Shown: piece by piece, positions 1 through 7,320 of the stretch
Position numbering within the stretch: position 1 is the stretch's first letter
How the letters are laid out: each line of letters opens with the position of its first letter
IMG/VR virus record: IMGVR_UViG_3300031787_000068
Location: 1-64,000 of that record
DNA from: a virus
DNA length: 64,000 bases
Direction: 5' to 3' (one strand)
Notes under the pieces: model-generated
What the model was told of the DNA's origin: nothing
The model's database searches: none
The model's input: the letters and a program-made list of their open reading frames with translations, nothing else
Translations under genes and position numbers: made by a program

Positions 1-2
1 AT

Positions 3-815
3 ATCAGAAATTACTTGAACACATTTACAGAGATCAAGAATGACGAGATTCCTAATCTAAGAGAACATGTAATGGGAGCTTTATTTACTTACCCTGCTCC
101 TGAATTTAATGATATTATACTTTCCATGCTATCTAATTCTGATAAATACAGGGAAACTGTACAGGAAATAATTGATGATGTAATCTCCCGGGTAAGAAAA
201 TTCCAGGCAGAAGAAGCTTTGCGTAAAAAACAAATCAACGGAATAGATAACGACGACAACTATAATCCACAGGAAAAAACTTCAGCCCCTGAAAATACAG
301 ATTATTCTACTTTAGATGCATCTCAATTAGGAGCTTTGCTAAAGACGATAGATTATTCTAGCCTTTCTAAAGAAGATCTAGAGAGTTTATTGGATGCTGC
401 TGTGAAATTCGAGTATTACGAAGAAGCTAGATCTATACATACCTACATAAAAGATCATCTAAAAGAATCTGAATTTGCAGACAGGGTTTGGGAAAAAATC
501 CACGAGCGTGGAGGGTATCCATCAAATCCCGATCTTTCTCGAGTTAATGAATCCGAATCTTTCAATGATCTATATAAAGGAACCTCTTTAACTATAGATG
601 TAATAGATGGAAGAACTAGGGAGAAAAAAGGAACTATAAAAACCAAAATAAATGAAATGGTTCTAGAAGGTAACTCTTATTTTCTGAAATGCTCAGGAGA
701 TGTAAATATAGTTTACGATAAAGACACGAAGGAATTTGTAGAAGGGTATAAACCCCAATACCTAGTTTATTCTGTAGATGAATCAAATTCACAAATCCTA
801 GATTTTTTAAAATAA
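3..815 (+). CDS. Hypothetical phage protein, 5' end cut by window edge
   Basis: The reading frame is open back to the first complete codon, so the gene most likely starts outside the window; an in-frame TTG at 15 is the only start-like codon near the edge. The visible part is about 270 residues and acidic. A helical stretch around residues 115-150 (numbered from the TTG) has alternating Leu/Glu/Tyr. The C-terminal 75 residues look beta-rich. I recognise no family. The residues after the TTG (NTFTEIKNDE) resemble the leader of the 78-aa protein at 62746, so a capsid-targeted protein is possible but unproven. It is followed by an AT-rich spacer with a late-promoter-like element. Confidence 0.7.
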   Translation: MRNYLNTFTEIKNDEIPNLREHVMGALFTYPAPEFNDIILSMLSNSDKYRETVQEIIDDVISRVRKFQAEEALRKKQINGIDNDDNYNPQEKTSAPENTDYSTLDASQLGALLKTIDYSSLSKEDLESLLDAAVKFEYYEEARSIHTYIKDHLKESEFADRVWEKIHERGGYPSNPDLSRVNESESFNDLYKGTSLTIDVIDGRTREKKGTIKTKINEMVLEGNSYFLKCSGDVNIVYDKDTKEFVEGYKPQYLVYSVDESNSQILDFLK

Positions 816-839
816 TCCAAAAAAAAAGAAAAAAAGGAA

Positions 840-848
840 GATATATAA
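840..848 (+). promoter_or_regulatory. Late-promoter-like element GATATATAA
   Basis: A copy of the recurrent GATATATA(A/G) element, 38 bases upstream of the start at 878. It lies in the A-rich spacer just after the preceding gene ends. Confidence 0.55.
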
Positions 849-877
849 ATTATAATTTTAAAAACTAAAAATAAAAT

Positions 878-2293
878 ATGAAAACAAGACCAGTATTTGA
901 AAACTTTAGTGATTTCGTTGCTAATCTTTATGAAATGGAATTGAGAAATCCCGGATCTATATCCACCTTAATGGAAGGAGAGATCTACGAAAAACTAAAA
1001 AATGGAAATAGCTTTAGTCTTCCTGATCTTTTGAAGCTTAAAGGAGGATTAGATAACGATTCTGTATTTGAAGAAGCAGTAAAAAATCTACAGGTTTCAG
1101 CTTATTCGGTTCCTGACGCAGCAAAAGAATTAAAAGAATTCTCTTCTGTTATTCGAGATTTGTCAACCGAAGAATGGATAGACCAAGAATCATTTGGTAT
1201 TTTCTCCATAGGAATAATTGATAAGATTGCGCCTTACGATTACGGGGATTCCGGAAGTGTGGAAGTTAAAGGAGCTCCTAGTCTTAAAGATTTCACCTCG
1301 ATAGAAAAAGGGGTTCAAACTATGACCTATTCCGAAATGCTAGCTTTAATAGCTGCATATAATGCTTCTATTTTCATGAAGAATTTAGAAATCCAGAAAG
1401 AAAATATAAAATCCGTAAAAACGGTAAAGAAAATTATTAAAGGGAAAGAAAAAGTCTATAATCAAATGCCTCTGGCAAATCCAAAAGATCAATTAGTTCT
1501 TACGGTAACAGAAGGAAATTCCCAAATAGTAGTAACTCCTCTTGGAGAGTTAAATCCCTCTTCTATAGTTACTCTAGGTACCCCTACCGGCTATGGAGCT
1601 GGATCTGTTTCCGATGCGTTTTTTACCCAATTTAAATACATATTTCCTATAATTAAGAAAGATGCTAATAGTAAGGAGCCTCTAAGTATAGAATCCAGAC
1701 AAAAGTTGGTTTCTCCGGATAAAACTAAGAATTATATGGGAGTAAAAGAATATCCGTTAAAAATTAAAGAGGACGGAAAAACCACATTTTATGTAACTAA
1801 TAAAGCAGAATTAACTGAAGCTGGTAAAGCTGCAGCAGCTTCTCTTTCGAGGATGTTTCTTAAAATAAATACAATCGTAGTAGACGGAAGTGCTGATAAA
1901 AGAGATGCCGGTTCTCCTTGGAAAGACAATCAAGAATTGGCAGGAGCAAGAAGAGATGAGATGGTAAAATATTTACAAGAATTAGCCAAAGATTCTAATT
2001 CTTCTCTTTCGGGAGCTTCTATTGAGCCAGGAGAAATAAAAGTACAGCCAAAAGAAGGAGAGGGATCGGAGGACGATAAAATGGCAGATTGGAGATCGGT
2101 TTCATTAAAAGTAACAGGTGAAATCTACGACGAAACTAAAAAATCTTTAGATGAACAAAAAACCGAATCCAAAGTTGTAACTTACACCGAGAAAAAAATG
2201 GCAAGACAATATACATTCGATAATTGTTTAATAGCCTATAGATACGATTATCCAGAATTATCAAGTGATAAAAAACAATTCGAAGATAAATAA
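878..2293 (+). CDS. Capsid-targeted protein with C-terminal OmpA-like domain
   Basis: 471 aa. The N-terminus begins MKTRPVFENF and reaches a L-Y-E tripeptide at residues 17-19, matching the T4 capsid-targeting leader plan with its gp21-type cleavage site (L/I-x-E). Residues about 310-425 read as an OmpA-like peptidoglycan-binding fold: a hydrophobic strand, then G-S-A-D near 336, then NQELAGARRDEMV near 350. The Asp and Arg that bind diaminopimelate in this family are both present. The middle part is unassigned. It is paralogous to the protein at 2955, and each copy is followed by a convergent secreted-protein gene. Inferred role: an internal head protein ejected with DNA, possibly touching the cell wall. 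The start is fixed by the shared MKTRPVF leader. Confidence 0.8.
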   Translation: MKTRPVFENFSDFVANLYEMELRNPGSISTLMEGEIYEKLKNGNSFSLPDLLKLKGGLDNDSVFEEAVKNLQVSAYSVPDAAKELKEFSSVIRDLSTEEWIDQESFGIFSIGIIDKIAPYDYGDSGSVEVKGAPSLKDFTSIEKGVQTMTYSEMLALIAAYNASIFMKNLEIQKENIKSVKTVKKIIKGKEKVYNQMPLANPKDQLVLTVTEGNSQIVVTPLGELNPSSIVTLGTPTGYGAGSVSDAFFTQFKYIFPIIKKDANSKEPLSIESRQKLVSPDKTKNYMGVKEYPLKIKEDGKTTFYVTNKAELTEAGKAAAASLSRMFLKINTIVVDGSADKRDAGSPWKDNQELAGARRDEMVKYLQELAKDSNSSLSGASIEPGEIKVQPKEGEGSEDDKMADWRSVSLKVTGEIYDETKKSLDEQKTESKVVTYTEKKMARQYTFDNCLIAYRYDYPELSSDKKQFEDK

Positions 2294-2310
2294 ATAATTC
2301 TAAAAAAATA

Positions 2311-2346
2311 AAAAAACCCTTAGATTCTTGAGTCTAAGGGTTTTTT
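2311..2346. terminator. Bidirectional hairpin terminator
   Basis: A perfect 14-bp stem (2311-2324 with 2333-2346), core CCCTTAGA/TCTAAGGG, flanked by an A6 run on the left and a T6 run on the right. It can therefore terminate both the forward gene ending at 2293 and the reverse gene ending at 2362. Confidence 0.9.
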
Positions 2347-2361
2347 ATTATATTTAAAAAT

Positions 2362-2826
2362 CTATTCGGAAACAAAAATTATTACTTTTAAATTCTCCCC
2401 TTCGATTTTGGTTCTTACATCAAATTCTTTAAAATCCTCGTTTTTAACCCCGTAATACCCGTGTTCTTTTAATAAATCCTTAAGAATAACAACGGATTCT
2501 CTTGCTACCTGATCGTCTGAAAAATAGTCCTTAGGGAAAATTATAGATGTAATTTCTGTTGGAAAATTCGAAGTCTCTTTTATTTGGGAAAGAGAAGGGT
2601 GACCGTTAGCATTTAAATAAGAATTAACTGTTTTCTCAAATTTTCCCGTTTTCTGGATATTTGGAAAATCGACAAGCAACAGAGATTTTGCTTTTTCTTC
2701 TATCTGGGATAAGCTATTTCTACTGTCGTATTCGATTATAAAATCAGAAGATTGGGATTCTTGAGAAAATAATTTTCCTCCGATTAACGATCCAGCTAAA
2801 AAGATGGATAAAACTAATTTTTTCAT
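2362..2826 (-). CDS. Secreted/periplasmic hypothetical protein (paralog A)
   Basis: 154 aa with a clear signal peptide: MKKL, a hydrophobic core to about residue 18, then small residues before SQESQS. There is no lipobox cysteine, so a soluble periplasmic or secreted product is expected. The remainder is a small alpha/beta protein of unknown family. The protein at 4343 on the same strand has the same length, the same MKKLVL start and an identical upstream region. It opposes the surrounding late genes and has a host-type promoter (TATATTTG on the minus strand, 2862-2869), so early or constitutive expression is inferred, as for a moron-type gene. Function unknown. Confidence 0.8.
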   Translation of the reverse strand: MKKLVLSIFLAGSLIGGKLFSQESQSSDFIIEYDSRNSLSQIEEKAKSLLLVDFPNIQKTGKFEKTVNSYLNANGHPSLSQIKETSNFPTEITSIIFPKDYFSDDQVARESVVILKDLLKEHGYYGVKNEDFKEFDVRTKIEGENLKVIIFVSE

Positions 2827-2897
2827 GGCTCTTAAATTAAATTAATAAATTATTTATAGATCAAATATAGGGATTTTCTTGTAGAAAAAAAATAAAA
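2819..2897. repeat. 79-bp perfect direct repeat, copy 1 (promoter/leader of antisense gene)
   Basis: Identical base for base to 4800-4878, offset 1981. It covers the start codon and 5' leader of the reverse gene plus a Bacteroidetes-type promoter. The repeat ends sharply in the A-rich tract on the right and one base into the coding poly-T on the left, as expected for the edge of a recent duplication or for gene conversion. Confidence 0.95.
2862..2869 (-). promoter_or_regulatory. Host-type promoter -7 box TATATTTG
   Basis: On the minus strand this reads TATATTTG, an exact match to the Bacteroidetes -7 consensus TAnnTTTG, about 36 bases before the start at 2826. No clear TTG -33 box is seen about 19 bases further upstream, only a T-rich tract. 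Confidence 0.5.
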
Positions 2898-2920
2898 TAT
2901 AAAAAAATAAAAGAAAGAAA

Positions 2921-2929
2921 GATATATAA
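2921..2929 (+). promoter_or_regulatory. Late-promoter-like element GATATATAA
   Basis: Exact copy of the recurrent element, 34 bases upstream of the start at 2955 and pointing away from the divergent host-type promoter at 2862. Confidence 0.6.
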
Positions 2930-2954
2930 TTTAATTAATAATTTAAAATAAAAT

Positions 2955-4286
2955 ATGAAAACAAGACCGGTATTTGAAAGCTTTGGTGCTTTCGTAGATT
3001 TTTTAAACAATTCTGTTAATGAATCTGAGGTAAAAACTTACAAAGACCTCATAAGCAATCTCAATAATTTTTTAGATGCGGATGCAATTCAAGGATTTCA
3101 ATCGGCAAGAAAAGCTTTCGATAAAGCCCCAACATTCCAAAAACATCTTAAGAATTCCTTGGATATTCTAAGCGACAATTTAACTTATTTCGATGACGGT
3201 ATAGACTCTAGCATGGATGATAACCGATCCCCAGACTTAATGCAGATTTCGGAAAAGACTACCACAGAGATAAAGAAACATGTTTATGCACCTCTAATTA
3301 ATGGTAAGGTTAAGGTTGCCAACATTAATGGTAGTATTGCAAATTGCAATGCTGCGAATGAAATCTACGATAAAGAATGGATAGATATCAATGACCTTCT
3401 TACGAAAATGAATCTCGCTAATATTTACGAGGCAGACAATAAACCGTCTTCAAAAGAAGATAAAAGTGAAAAATGGGTTACTGTGGAAAAATCCAATAAA
3501 GTTGCTCAAAGCGGATCGGTAGGTATGCAGTATATTTCTTCTGTAGCTGCGGGAATTACGGTAGGAATGATGGAAAACGGTTTCGGAGATAAGATATTGC
3601 CTTCTTTTAGTTTTCCTTCGCTTAGTGCTGAAGATTCATCCAAAAATCCGGTAAAAAGGACCCTTATCCTATACGGAATAGGAGAAATAGGTTATGGCGC
3701 AGGAGGTACAATCGAAGATTATTTCATTAAAAAAGACTTCATAAAAGAAGTAATTCCAGGAGAAGTTACAGAATATGAGGCTAAAGTAGACGGAAGTGAT
3801 GGAATGTTCGATCAAAACGGAACCGTAATTAACCCTAAACAAAAAGATGCAATGGATAAAATGCTAACCGCAGCACTTGCTCCTTTGGCTGCCTCTCCCG
3901 AATCAATAACAATAGTAGGAGGAGCTTCTTATGAATCTAGCGGAGACAAAAAAGGACCGGATAGCGAGATTAATAAAAAATTGGTTGTGTCTAGAGCAAA
4001 TGCGGTTAAAAAGCATTTGGAAACACTTTATCCTGAGTTGGTGGGAAAAGTTAAGGTTGACGATAAAGACTTTAGTAAAATACAAAAAACAGACGATGCA
4101 AAGGAATACCCTAACTTTAGAAAAGTTTATTTAAAAGTAAGAGGAGTACTTCAAGGAGATAGTAAGGAGATAACAAGACCTATTGATCTTGTGGTAAATC
4201 AACCTATATTAGCAGATTCAGTGGAAATTATACAATATGCTATTTCTATTGAGTATTCTCTTCCCAAATTCAAAAAGCCCAAATAA
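2955..4286 (+). CDS. Capsid-targeted protein with degenerate OmpA-like domain (paralog of 878 gene)
   Basis: 443 aa, starting MKTRPVFESF, with a V-N-E tripeptide at residues 21-23 as the likely processing site. The C-terminal third (about 300-415) is OmpA-like: strand ITIVGGASYES near 317, then NKKLVVSRANAV near 339, then a helix. The Arg of the ligand pair is kept, but the usual Asp position appears as Tyr/Glu, so peptidoglycan binding may be lost or changed. The body between leader and OmpA domain has diverged strongly from the first copy, so the duplication is old at protein level even though the neighbouring 79-bp repeat is perfect. Inferred: an internal head protein with altered ligand. 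Confidence 0.8.
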   Translation: MKTRPVFESFGAFVDFLNNSVNESEVKTYKDLISNLNNFLDADAIQGFQSARKAFDKAPTFQKHLKNSLDILSDNLTYFDDGIDSSMDDNRSPDLMQISEKTTTEIKKHVYAPLINGKVKVANINGSIANCNAANEIYDKEWIDINDLLTKMNLANIYEADNKPSSKEDKSEKWVTVEKSNKVAQSGSVGMQYISSVAAGITVGMMENGFGDKILPSFSFPSLSAEDSSKNPVKRTLILYGIGEIGYGAGGTIEDYFIKKDFIKEVIPGEVTEYEAKVDGSDGMFDQNGTVINPKQKDAMDKMLTAALAPLAASPESITIVGGASYESSGDKKGPDSEINKKLVVSRANAVKKHLETLYPELVGKVKVDDKDFSKIQKTDDAKEYPNFRKVYLKVRGVLQGDSKEITRPIDLVVNQPILADSVEIIQYAISIEYSLPKFKKPK

Positions 4287-4305
4287 AAATAAAAAATAAA
4301 AAATA

Positions 4306-4335
4306 AAAAACTCCGAAATTAATTTCGGAGTTTTT
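4306..4335. terminator. Bidirectional palindromic terminator
   Basis: A perfect 30-base palindrome (AAAAACTCCGAAATT and its complement) between the convergent genes ending at 4286 and 4343. The A and T tails serve as U-tracts in either direction. Confidence 0.9.
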
Positions 4336-4342
4336 GTTTTAA

Positions 4343-4807
4343 TTAATTATAGGATTTTTTATCCGATGGGTATATGTAGGTCTCATCTAAAGCTACTACT
4401 AAGAATAATTTTCCATCTCTCTCTACGAATTTTGTAAAGTGACGGTCCGGGGTAATAGGGTATCCGGAAGACTTAATCCAATCTATTCTATTTTGAACTA
4501 TTTCTGTGATCATATCTACGGTAGGATCGTTATTAAAAGTAATTATCAAGTAGGTGTCCGGAAAATTTGAAGTAAATTTAGATTTTTCTCCTGTCATTTT
4601 TTGATTAATATAGTCATCAATTCTACTCTCGAATACCTTATATTCTTCTGATCCCGGATAATTTTTTAGGATAACATTCTCTATTCCTTCGATGATAGAA
4701 ATTCTTTTGGAATCCTCTATAGGGTATTTAATAGAATCATTAACTGATCCAAAAGATTTACCAATAGAAATCCCAACTAAACTTAAAACTAAAACTAACT
4801 TTTTCAT
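4343..4807 (-). CDS. Secreted/periplasmic hypothetical protein (paralog B)
   Basis: 154 aa, with a signal peptide (MKKLVLVLSL, then a hydrophobic core ending near GKSFGS) and no lipobox. Length, signal and leader DNA equal those of the reverse gene at 2362, but the mature sequences differ widely. Both keep a pattern of Asn/Asp-rich loops and a late hydrophobic beta segment before the C-terminus. It is transcribed against the phage late genes from a host-type promoter inside the repeat at 4800-4878. Function unknown; a periplasmic factor acting early in infection (for example exclusion of other phages) is speculation based only on location and promoter type. Confidence 0.8.
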   Translation of the reverse strand: MKKLVLVLSLVGISIGKSFGSVNDSIKYPIEDSKRISIIEGIENVILKNYPGSEEYKVFESRIDDYINQKMTGEKSKFTSNFPDTYLIITFNNDPTVDMITEIVQNRIDWIKSSGYPITPDRHFTKFVERDGKLFLVVALDETYIYPSDKKSYN

Positions 4808-4878
4808 GGCTCTTAAATTAAATTAATAAATTATTTATAGATCAAATATAGGGATTTTCTTGTAGAAAAAAAATAAAA
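4800..4878. repeat. 79-bp perfect direct repeat, copy 2
   Basis: Identical to 2819-2897. It contains the ATG of the reverse gene at 4807, its leader and the TATATTTG box. Confidence 0.95.
4843..4850 (-). promoter_or_regulatory. Host-type promoter -7 box TATATTTG
   Basis: Second copy of the TAnnTTTG box on the minus strand, in the same position relative to the start at 4807 as in the first paralog. Confidence 0.5.
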
Positions 4879-4919
4879 AGTAAAAAGAAACTAAAAAAAA
4901 TAAAATTATATAAGAATTA

Positions 4920-6374
4920 ATGTCTAAAGTAAAAAAGAAAGAGTACGTTCCTAAAGTTGATACATCAACACTAAATGAAGATCAAAAGAAGGCTTTTGAT
5001 TCCCTTGTTGATTTTATAAGGGACCTAAATGACGATTCCATATACGTTCTTAAAGGGTGGGCCGGAACTGGAAAAACGTATACGATAAGTCTTCTTGTTA
5101 GATACGTTTTAGACGTCATACAGCCGACTCGTCTGTGGTACAAAGTTGGTGTTACCGGTCCAACTAATAAATCAGTACGCGTAATAAGAAAAGCAACTGG
5201 CATATCCAGCTCAAGGGTTCAGTTCCAAACTGTTCATAAAATATTAGGACTTTCAGAAAAGATCACTTCGGACGGACAACAGATATTTGTTAATGATGGA
5301 GATTTTAAACCCCAGATAAGAACTCTAAAGCTTCTTATTGTTGATGAGGTATCTATGCTTAATGATGATCTTTTTGAGGAACTTCTTAAATATAGGGATA
5401 AGACTAAGATCATTTTTATGGGAGATCCGGCTCAGATACCTCCAGTAGGAAGACCGGATTGTATTCCATTTAGGGATGAACTTCTAGATGGTTATAGGAT
5501 AAAAACCCTAAATCTCAGACAGATAATGAGACAGAAAGAGGGAAATCCTATAATAGAATCTTCAGTAAAAATAAGAAAGAATATTACAAATCCGGATTCA
5601 GGAATTTCTTCTAGTAATAAACTAAATCAGATTGGAGAAGGAATCGAATTCATAAATCTTAATTCCCCAGAATCCAGATCTTCTTTTAGAGCTATATTAG
5701 AAAAGTATTATAAAACAGATACCTTTTCTAAAGATTCCGAGTATTGCAAAGTTATAGGATGGAGAAATAAGACAATATCCTCTATGAACGATTTAGTTCG
5801 AAAAGTTATATACGGAGACGAAGCTCTTTCCTCTAAGATACTAATAGGAGAAAAACTTATAGCAAATTCTCCTATTTTAGAAAAGGACACAATAATATTT
5901 AATACAAATGATGAATTTTCGGTGGAATCTTTTGAAGTAGAATCTGAAGATTTAAGGTTTAAAGTATCAGATCATCCCGATGATGATCCTTATCCTATAA
6001 CATTAAAGCACTATGAAGCTTTAGTCTCCTATTTGGACGAAGATGACGATTTGGTAAAGAGAACTATTAGAATCCTACATGAAGACAGTGAAGGGGAATT
6101 TAAAAAACTTGCAAATATACTTAAATTAAGAGCTATAAATAAGAAGGGAAAGGATAAGAGTTGGATAGTCTATTATAATTTTTTAAGAAGATACGCAGAT
6201 GTTATGTACGGTTATTCAATAACTGCACACAAGGCGCAAGGAAGTACTTACGACACGGTATTTCTTTTAGAAGATGATATAGATGTTAATTGGAATATTG
6301 TAGAAAGAAATCGTATAAAATACACAGCTTATACGAGATCTAGTCGAAAACTCTATGTGATTAAAAGATTTTAA
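4920..6374 (+). CDS. dda: SF1B DNA helicase, Dda/RecD-like
   Basis: 484 aa, close to T4 Dda (439 aa). Helicase motifs are in order: Walker A GWAGTGKT at about 46-53, Walker B with VDEVS near 140, motif III GDPAQIPPVG near 167, a UvrD/RecD C-terminal motif AHKAQGSTYD near 436, and a final Arg motif YTAYTRSS near 471. An ATP-driven 5'-3' helicase acting in replication start-up, recombination or fork remodelling is the known role of the family. There is no capsid leader. Only a weak ATATAAG element lies about 14 bases upstream, so this early-type gene may rely on another promoter in the A-rich tract. Symbol given by analogy. Confidence 0.88.
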   Translation: MSKVKKKEYVPKVDTSTLNEDQKKAFDSLVDFIRDLNDDSIYVLKGWAGTGKTYTISLLVRYVLDVIQPTRLWYKVGVTGPTNKSVRVIRKATGISSSRVQFQTVHKILGLSEKITSDGQQIFVNDGDFKPQIRTLKLLIVDEVSMLNDDLFEELLKYRDKTKIIFMGDPAQIPPVGRPDCIPFRDELLDGYRIKTLNLRQIMRQKEGNPIIESSVKIRKNITNPDSGISSSNKLNQIGEGIEFINLNSPESRSSFRAILEKYYKTDTFSKDSEYCKVIGWRNKTISSMNDLVRKVIYGDEALSSKILIGEKLIANSPILEKDTIIFNTNDEFSVESFEVESEDLRFKVSDHPDDDPYPITLKHYEALVSYLDEDDDLVKRTIRILHEDSEGEFKKLANILKLRAINKKGKDKSWIVYYNFLRRYADVMYGYSITAHKAQGSTYDTVFLLEDDIDVNWNIVERNRIKYTAYTRSSRKLYVIKRF

Positions 6375-6383
6375 TCAAAAAGA

Positions 6384-6392
6384 GATATATAG
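6384..6392 (+). promoter_or_regulatory. Late-promoter-like element GATATATAG
   Basis: Copy of the recurrent element ending in G, 37 bases before the holin-like start at 6421. Supports a separate late unit after the helicase. Confidence 0.55.
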
Positions 6393-6420
6393 AATGTATT
6401 AACCATAAAAAATAAATGAT

Positions 6421-6585
6421 ATGACAAGAGAACAAATTTTAGGAATTGCTAGACACGCACTAACGTTCATCGGGGGTATTCTAGTAACTAAAGGTCTTTT
6501 TGACGAATCTACTTGGGCAGAACTTTCTGGATCTGCTATCACTTTAGCTGGTCTTATTTGGTCGGTAATCGATAAAAAGAAGTAA
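6421..6585 (+). CDS. Small holin-like membrane protein
   Basis: 54 aa, starting MTREQILGIARHALTFIG and ending IDKKK. There are two hydrophobic stretches (about 8-25 and 34-49) split by a short acidic loop (DESTWAE), and a basic tail. This plan, with Gly-Gly in the first helix and a Trp near the end of the second, is that of short two-helix phage holins. It has its own late-type element upstream and a strong terminator just after. A YkuD-type endolysin candidate lies 0.7 kb downstream, so a lysis role is inferred. ATG 6416 is excluded because it meets a stop two codons later. Confidence 0.7.
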   Translation: MTREQILGIARHALTFIGGILVTKGLFDESTWAELSGSAITLAGLIWSVIDKKK

Positions 6586-6592
6586 TTTTTAC

Positions 6593-6623
6593 AATCCCCC
6601 GTACAATCATTCGGGGGATTTTT
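6593..6623 (+). terminator. Strong rho-independent terminator
   Basis: A 9-bp GC-rich stem AATCCCCCG/CGGGGGATT with a 10-base loop, followed by a T run. It closes the holin-like unit. Confidence 0.9.
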
Positions 6624-6625
6624 GT

Positions 6626-6634
6626 GATATATAG
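6626..6634 (+). promoter_or_regulatory. Late-promoter-like element GATATATAG
   Basis: Begins three bases after the terminator and lies only 13 bases before the ATG at 6639, one of a small group with very short spacing. Confidence 0.5.
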
Positions 6635-6638
6635 AAAT

Positions 6639-7286
6639 ATGATTTATTCTTTTTCTTTATTCGAATCTATTAAAAACGGATCAAATCCTCTGGATAAGGC
6701 AAGTCCAGATTTTGTTCCGCATGAAGAGTTTCATAAATATTCATGGGTAAAGCCTGAAGAATCTGAATGGTACTATTCGATAAAAAGATTGTCTCCTTTA
6801 GAAATTCCAAAATCTAGAAAATTTTACGACACTTTAGACGGACCTCTAAAAGAAGGGGTTCAGATTCTTCACAGAAAGGGAATACCAACAACACCTTCTT
6901 GTTCTGGACATTTTAACCCGGACTCTTTTTACAATAAAATATATAAATCTCTTTGTTCCGAAGAAAATCAAATAAGAGAAAAAGGAATATCTTTAAAGGA
7001 CCCGGAAACAAATAAATCCCACATTTATAAAGACCCTAATTATAGAATACCTTGGGACCAAAAATCTTTTCTTGAAATATCAAGGGAACACGGAAAAAAA
7101 GGGATAATTGGAATCGTAGATCCTTCCGGAGAAATACAAAGGTGTTTAATGGAATCCCCTGAAAGAGATTGCCAAATAACCAGGAATGGAAATCTGACTT
7201 TCTTTATAACCTCTCCGAAAGATAGAAAATCTTTAAATTCTTCTTGGGAATATTTTAATGATTCCATCAAAAATTTTTTAAGATAG
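6639..7286 (+). CDS. Hypothetical protein with capsid-targeting-like leader
   Basis: 215 aa from ATG 6639. An in-frame GTG at 6624 would start inside the promoter-like element, so the ATG is preferred. The N-terminus MIYSFSLFESIKNG has an L-F-E tripeptide at 7-9, a weaker version of the leader seen in its neighbours. The body contains a motif TTPSCSGHF around residue 85, with a Cys and a His that could bind metal or act in catalysis, and a beta strand KGIIGIVDPSG near 150. I do not recognise the family. It sits between the holin-like and YkuD-like genes. Confidence 0.7.
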   Translation: MIYSFSLFESIKNGSNPLDKASPDFVPHEEFHKYSWVKPEESEWYYSIKRLSPLEIPKSRKFYDTLDGPLKEGVQILHRKGIPTTPSCSGHFNPDSFYNKIYKSLCSEENQIREKGISLKDPETNKSHIYKDPNYRIPWDQKSFLEISREHGKKGIIGIVDPSGEIQRCLMESPERDCQITRNGNLTFFITSPKDRKSLNSSWEYFNDSIKNFLR

Positions 7287-7295
7287 GATATATAA
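7287..7295 (+). promoter_or_regulatory. Late-promoter-like element GATATATAA
   Basis: Begins on the base after the preceding stop codon and lies 34 bases upstream of the start at 7321. Confidence 0.6.
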
Positions 7296-7320
7296 AATGG
7301 AATTTAAAATTTAAAAAATT

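Noticed and set aside
15-17. TTG as the start of the first gene
   Set aside because: The frame is open to the window edge and TTG starts are not seen elsewhere here; treated as a partial gene, although the following residues resemble a leader.
4906-4914. Late-type element before the helicase (TTATATAAG)
   Set aside because: It differs at the defining G and lies only 14 bases from the start of an early-type gene; not counted with the motif set.
6624-6638. GTG start extending the 6639 gene
   Set aside because: It would place the start codon at the edge of the terminator and inside the promoter-like element, and would bury the leader-like N-terminus.
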